The notes under the pieces are model-generated. The model was given only the letters and a program-made list of their open reading frames with translations. It searched no databases and had not been told where the DNA came from. Shown one piece after another: positions 21,004 through 23,421 of a stretch of 23,421 nucleotides of DNA. The stretch is from a virus. Position numbers and translations under genes: made by a program. Position 1 is the first letter of the stretch, and every line of letters starts with the position of its first letter. Location of the stretch: positions 1 through 23,421 of the IMG/VR virus record IMGVR_UViG_3300038420_000063; one strand, written 5' to 3'.

Positions 21004-21515
21004 AACACCGTGACGCCGGCGATAATATGTTGCTGGCAATCTTGAAGGCTGATGAAGAGATTACAGCGCGGGCGAGCGTAAGAAAAGGGGAGCAACGGGC
21101 TTCTCAAATTATGCTGAAAGCGGAAATGCGGCTGTTTAACCATACGGACGATATTGAAAGTTTAGTCAAGGAGCTTGATGATTATAAACCTACAGTCCTC
21201 TATTTTCCATTCGAGAAGGATTATCACCAGGACCATCATAGGGCCTCGACGGTAGGCTTTGCGGTATCCCGCAGAGTAGAGATAACAGTCTTGAAATATT
21301 TGGTAACTACTTCGCACTCGTTTTATCCGAATTACTTGAGGGTTATCGATATTGAAGAGAAGAAAAAACTGGTTTCAGTGTTTGCGTCACAGATGGTACG
21401 CCGGCCGAAGTTTATGGAGATCATGGTAGCACAGAATAAATTTTTCGGCTCGCTTATACCTGGTGATGGCCATTATGCTGAAGGGTTTGTGCTACATCGC
21501 CTTGTTCAGTGGTGA
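20934..21515 (+). CDS. PIG-L family N-deacetylase
   Basis: AIGSHIDDIEIGCGG (H10, D12, D13) is a variant of the PHPDDE zinc motif, and DYHQDHHRAS (H98, D100, H101) supplies the second zinc-binding group. The enzymes remove acetyl from GlcNAc-type sugars in GlcNAc-PI, mycothiol, bacillithiol and LPS precursors. The GTG start at 20934 has GGGGAG 8 bases upstream and lies inside the acyltransferase frame, 70 bases before its stop. Length (193 aa) is slightly short for the family (200-270). Its 3' end overlaps the antisense HNH gene by 24 bases. Confidence 0.85.
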   Translation: MERVLAIGSHIDDIEIGCGGSLLKHRDAGDNMLLAILKADEEITARASVRKGEQRASQIMLKAEMRLFNHTDDIESLVKELDDYKPTVLYFPFEKDYHQDHHRASTVGFAVSRRVEITVLKYLVTTSHSFYPNYLRVIDIEEKKKLVSVFASQMVRRPKFMEIMVAQNKFFGSLIPGDGHYAEGFVLHRLVQW

Positions 21516-21941
21516 CTTATGAGAAAAGCGACCCCGACTTCTTCCTTTAGACTTGGCATCTTTATTATTGGTTTCCTGTGTTCCCAAAAACAGGTGAGCG
21601 GGATTAACGCAGGGCGGGTTATCGCATTTATGAAGAATGAGCATTTCTTTTGGTATGGGGCCATGGTGAAGTTCATACGATATGCGGTGGGCCAACAGAT
21701 TATGTCCAGGAACCCGAAGGCGCCCGTATCCATAAATATCCTTACCACCTTTCCACAGCCAACAAGAATTGGTTTTATCAACTTTTTGCCAAAACTTTTC
21801 ATCTATGGATTTTGTTTTTGCACAAGTTCTACTGCAATTCACCCTCTCGCCCCTGGCGATTTCGTGAGGCAGCGCATAATGAATTTTTTTACACACAGGA
21901 CAAATTACTTCACATTGTGCTGGGGAGGTACGCATTAACAT
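21492..21941 (-). CDS. Antisense HNH homing endonuclease
   Basis: The 149-aa protein has an N-terminal Cys cluster (C14, C17, C36, C40) and then the HNH_3-like domain. SCWLWKGGKDIYGYGRLRV leads to AHRISYELHHGPIP and LILHKCDNPPCVNPAHLFLG (H85, H104, C106, D107, C111, N113, H116), then TQETNNKDAKSKGR. This is the pattern of free-standing phage homing endonucleases. It is the only gene on the minus strand within the rightward structural region, and it carries its own SD (AAAGGAG, 7 bases from ATG). A possible -10 box, TATAAT on the minus strand, lies near 21965, but its -35 is poor. It is likely a selfish insertion. Confidence 0.88.
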   Translation of the reverse strand: MLMRTSPAQCEVICPVCKKIHYALPHEIARGERVNCSRTCAKTKSIDEKFWQKVDKTNSCWLWKGGKDIYGYGRLRVPGHNLLAHRISYELHHGPIPKEMLILHKCDNPPCVNPAHLFLGTQETNNKDAKSKGRSRGRFSHKSPLNKAM

Positions 21942-21999
21942 GAGGCTGCTCCTTTTGCATTTTATTATATCCTATCATAAGGATTTTAATTACACAGGC

Positions 22000-22017
22000 G
22001 GTATTAAGGAGAATACC
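22000..22017 (+). repeat. Small hairpin with an SD-like loop
   Basis: GGTATT (22000-22005) and AATACC (22012-22017) pair perfectly around AAGGAG. There is no start codon in range after it; the true SD for the next gene is GGGAGG at about 22032-22038. It may be a leftover of a former gene start disturbed by the HNH insertion. Confidence 0.4.
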
Positions 22018-22045
22018 ACTAACCTAAACAAGGGAGGTAACGGAT

Positions 22046-22291
22046 ATGACAGCGGGAACCATAGCAGTATTACGAATGTTGAATGAAGAGGTTTTGGGCG
22101 TTATCAGTGACACGCTCGGCAATCTCTACATGGGAACCAACCAGGGGAATGTTTATAAATATGCAATCGCATCGGCAACTTTAACGAAGCTGTGCAACAT
22201 CGGAGGTAATGTCATAGACCTGACACTATATGGCAATTACCTCTATCTCGGCAGCCCCGGCGGTAAGTTGCTGACCGTTACGATTTCGTAG
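22046..22291 (+). CDS. Small two-blade beta-propeller-like protein (81 aa)
   Basis: ATG at 22046 has GGGAGG upstream. The sequence has two similar units: VLGVISDTLGNLYMGTNQGNVYKY and VIDLTLYGNYLYLGSPGGKLLTV. Both follow the pattern hydrophobic-x-D/L..., G-N-x-L-Y-x-G, then G-K/N-V/L. These resemble WD40/YVTN-type propeller blades. Two blades cannot close a propeller, so it would have to assemble as a multimer or be a fragment of a longer gene. It lies just before a second small head-region gene. Function unknown. Confidence 0.5.
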   Translation: MTAGTIAVLRMLNEEVLGVISDTLGNLYMGTNQGNVYKYAIASATLTKLCNIGGNVIDLTLYGNYLYLGSPGGKLLTVTIS

Positions 22292-22302
22292 GAAGGTGCC
22301 CT

Positions 22303-22536
22303 ATGAGAATCACGGGAGAGAAAAAGAAAAAAAAGCGGAAGAGTGTTTTGAGTGCTCCTTACAGCGAAGAGGATTGGCAAGCCAGGGCCGATGCCGAGGC
22401 CATAGCGCGAGCGGAAGCCGTGAAGGCTGACCCCGAGCGCATGAAACGAGCGAAGGCATGGGCGGCCAGGGAGCTTGAACGGAATAAAACGAATCAGGCC
22501 GAGGCTGCGAAGCTGGTTGAATTAGGTACGAGTTAA
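22303..22536 (+). CDS. Small highly charged protein (77 aa)
   Basis: ATG at 22303 has GGAAGG at good spacing, 11 bases after the previous stop. A basic head (GEKKKKKRKS) is followed by a long Ala/Glu/Arg-rich helix (QARADAEAIARAEAVKADP, ERMKRAKAWAARELERN). It is probably a single helix or coiled coil, comparable in composition to small head-assembly or nucleic-acid-binding phage proteins. No family recognised. Confidence 0.55.
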   Translation: MRITGEKKKKKRKSVLSAPYSEEDWQARADAEAIARAEAVKADPERMKRAKAWAARELERNKTNQAEAAKLVELGTS

Positions 22537-22598
22537 ATACGTTAAAATCAGGGTTTGCTTGAAGATCGGCCGGTCTGAGAGCGACGAATAGAAAGACG

Positions 22599-22642
22599 AA
22601 GGGCGGCAAGTAGGTGCCTACTCATCTACTACCGCCCTTTTT
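22599..22642 (+). terminator. Strong hairpin terminator before scaffold gene
   Basis: AAGGGCGG (22599-22606) pairs with CCGCCCTT (22632-22639), extended by AGTAG/CTACT (22609-22613 / 22626-22630), and is followed by a T run (22638-22642). An internal alternative stem GTAGG/CCTAC competes with the second part. It lies in the 146-base gap (22537-22682), which otherwise contains no gene. Like the hairpin before the portal, it stands just ahead of a head gene with a strong SD. Confidence 0.75.
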
Positions 22643-22664
22643 CTTTGCCCTGATCATCAACGAA

Positions 22665-22685
22665 ATAAGGAGGTCATAGGAAATG
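22665..22685 (+). promoter_or_regulatory. Ribosome binding site of the scaffold/head gene
   Basis: A perfect AAGGAGG SD and the following spacer plus ATG are identical over 21 bases with the start of the 409-aa gene on the opposite strand (2196-2216). Confidence 0.7.
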
Positions 22686-23421
22686 GCAGAGGAAATTAAG
22701 GAAGTTCCCGATGTTTTAGTGGACCAGGAAGTTACCCTGGAGAATTGGAAGATCCTTGCCGAAGCCGGCTACACTGCCGACGAATTGAAGGACCTGTCGA
22801 AAGATGAGCTCGAAGGTATCCTGGATTCGGCCAGGGGCGGTGACGACGAAAAGACAGAGCTTACTCCGGAGCAACTTGCCGCGATCGCAGCGGGTGAGGA
22901 AACGGAAGAGGCTAAGGCCTTACGGCTGAAAGCGGAAAAGGAAGCGGCCGACGCTAAAGCCCTCGAGGACGAGGCAAAGGCAAAGGGCATAACCGTCGAA
23001 CAGCTAAAGACCGAGAAGGCTGCGGCGGTTGTGGCTGTGGAGGTTACGCCGGCCCCAGCTCCGGCGGGCCAGCTCACGGATGATGATTTGCTCGACTTTG
23101 AGCCGGTAATTTCAGCATCCGAGATCGTGGTTGAATATAAACCGCCGGCTGAACTCCAGGCAAAGCTCGATGATCTCGAGGCTAAATTGGATACCGGCGA
23201 GATTCAACGAGCGGATTACAACAAACAGCGCGACGAAATCAGGGATACGATAACGGACCAGCGCCAGGCGGCCCGTGACGCAGCCCGTGAAGATCTCGTA
23301 TGGAGGAAGGAGCAACAATACTTTCTCAATGCCAGGACGGAATACCTCGGAGATAAAAAGGCCGATGGCAAATTCGTTCATAACTTGAAGAGCAAGACCC
23401 TCATGGGTGCATTAAGGGAAG
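22683..23421 (+). CDS. Probable scaffolding/head assembly protein (partial, runs off right edge)
   Basis: The frame is open from ATG at 22683 to the end (246 codons). It starts with a short acidic N-terminus (AEEIKEVPDVLVDQEVTL). Then comes a highly acidic, Ala/Glu/Lys-rich helical region (for example EAKALRLKAEKEAADAKALE), a Pro-rich hinge (VTPAPAPAGQ) and a further coiled coil (YKPPAELQAKLDDLEAKL). This composition and the position after portal fit P22-type scaffolding proteins, which line the inside of the procapsid. No sequence motif proves it. A strong SD suggests high expression, as expected for a scaffold. The C-terminus is outside the window. Confidence 0.6.
   Translation, partial: MAEEIKEVPDVLVDQEVTLENWKILAEAGYTADELKDLSKDELEGILDSARGGDDEKTELTPEQLAAIAAGEETEEAKALRLKAEKEAADAKALEDEAKAKGITVEQLKTEKAAAVVAVEVTPAPAPAGQLTDDDLLDFEPVISASEIVVEYKPPAELQAKLDDLEAKLDTGEIQRADYNKQRDEIRDTITDQRQAARDAAREDLVWRKEQQYFLNARTEYLGDKKADGKFVHNLKSKTLMGALRE

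Noticed and set aside
21519-21938. 139-codon plus-strand frame opposite the antisense HNH gene
   Set aside because: The minus-strand frame has an unmistakable HNH motif and SD, so the plus frame is its shadow, even though it would be co-directional with the operon.
1-23421. CRISPR array, insertion sequence, attachment site or integrase
   Set aside because: No spaced direct repeats, transposase or integrase motifs were seen in the window. The tRNA could in principle be an attachment site, but no direct repeat or integrase supports it.

Overview
This window is part of a tailed double-stranded DNA bacteriophage or prophage (Caudoviricetes). The evidence is a terminase small and large subunit pair, a portal protein of the P22 type, a probable scaffold/head protein, a RusA resolvase, three HNH endonucleases, a phage-type metallopeptidase, and dense strings of tiny genes that overlap by ATGA or GTGA. 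Strong Shine-Dalgarno (SD) sites and a pair of textbook sigma-70 promoters indicate a bacterial host. The host cannot be named from the sequence. No integrase, lysin or tail gene lies inside the window.

Left arm, minus strand, about 4450 down to 1. One strong promoter drives an HNH-AP2 homing endonuclease, a 51-aa gene, a tRNA with a CAT anticodon that resembles an initiator tRNA, and then a run of tiny genes. It ends with a 157/168-aa coiled-coil protein, a 409-aa protein of unknown function and a Rad50/SbcC-like ATPase that leaves the window. This looks like an early recombination operon.

Centre, about 4437-4526. Two back-to-back promoters form a near-perfect mirror image. The rightward one fires a 67-aa helix-turn-helix regulator whose start codon sits at the predicted transcription start, so its mRNA is probably leaderless. 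This is probably the early genetic switch.

Rightward early/middle genes, 4851-8574. These are a small basic/acidic protein, a 20-aa leader ORF, RusA, a probably shortened winged-helix protein, a PAPS-reductase-like ATP pyrophosphatase, an HNH nuclease, a DUF4373-type replication-like protein with a zinc-rich tail, and a metallopeptidase.

Packaging and head genes, 8594-14570. TerS and TerL are followed by an amber-interrupted zinc-finger micro-gene, several micro-membrane proteins, a duplicated N-terminal fragment, and the portal gene. The portal's ribosome site lies inside a terminator-like hairpin.

Glycan cassette, 14570-21515. Eight enzyme genes plus one small zinc-binding-like gene are packed almost without gaps between portal and scaffold: GT9 glycosyltransferase, methyltransferase, CxxC protein, GT2, second GT2-like enzyme, methyltransferase, methyltransferase, hexapeptide acyltransferase and PIG-L deacetylase. 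Together they could build, deacetylate, re-acylate and methylate a sugar. The acceptor (virion protein, host envelope or DNA) is unknown. An antisense HNH homing endonuclease sits at the end of this cassette. After it the structural operon resumes with two small genes, a strong hairpin terminator and the truncated scaffold/head gene.
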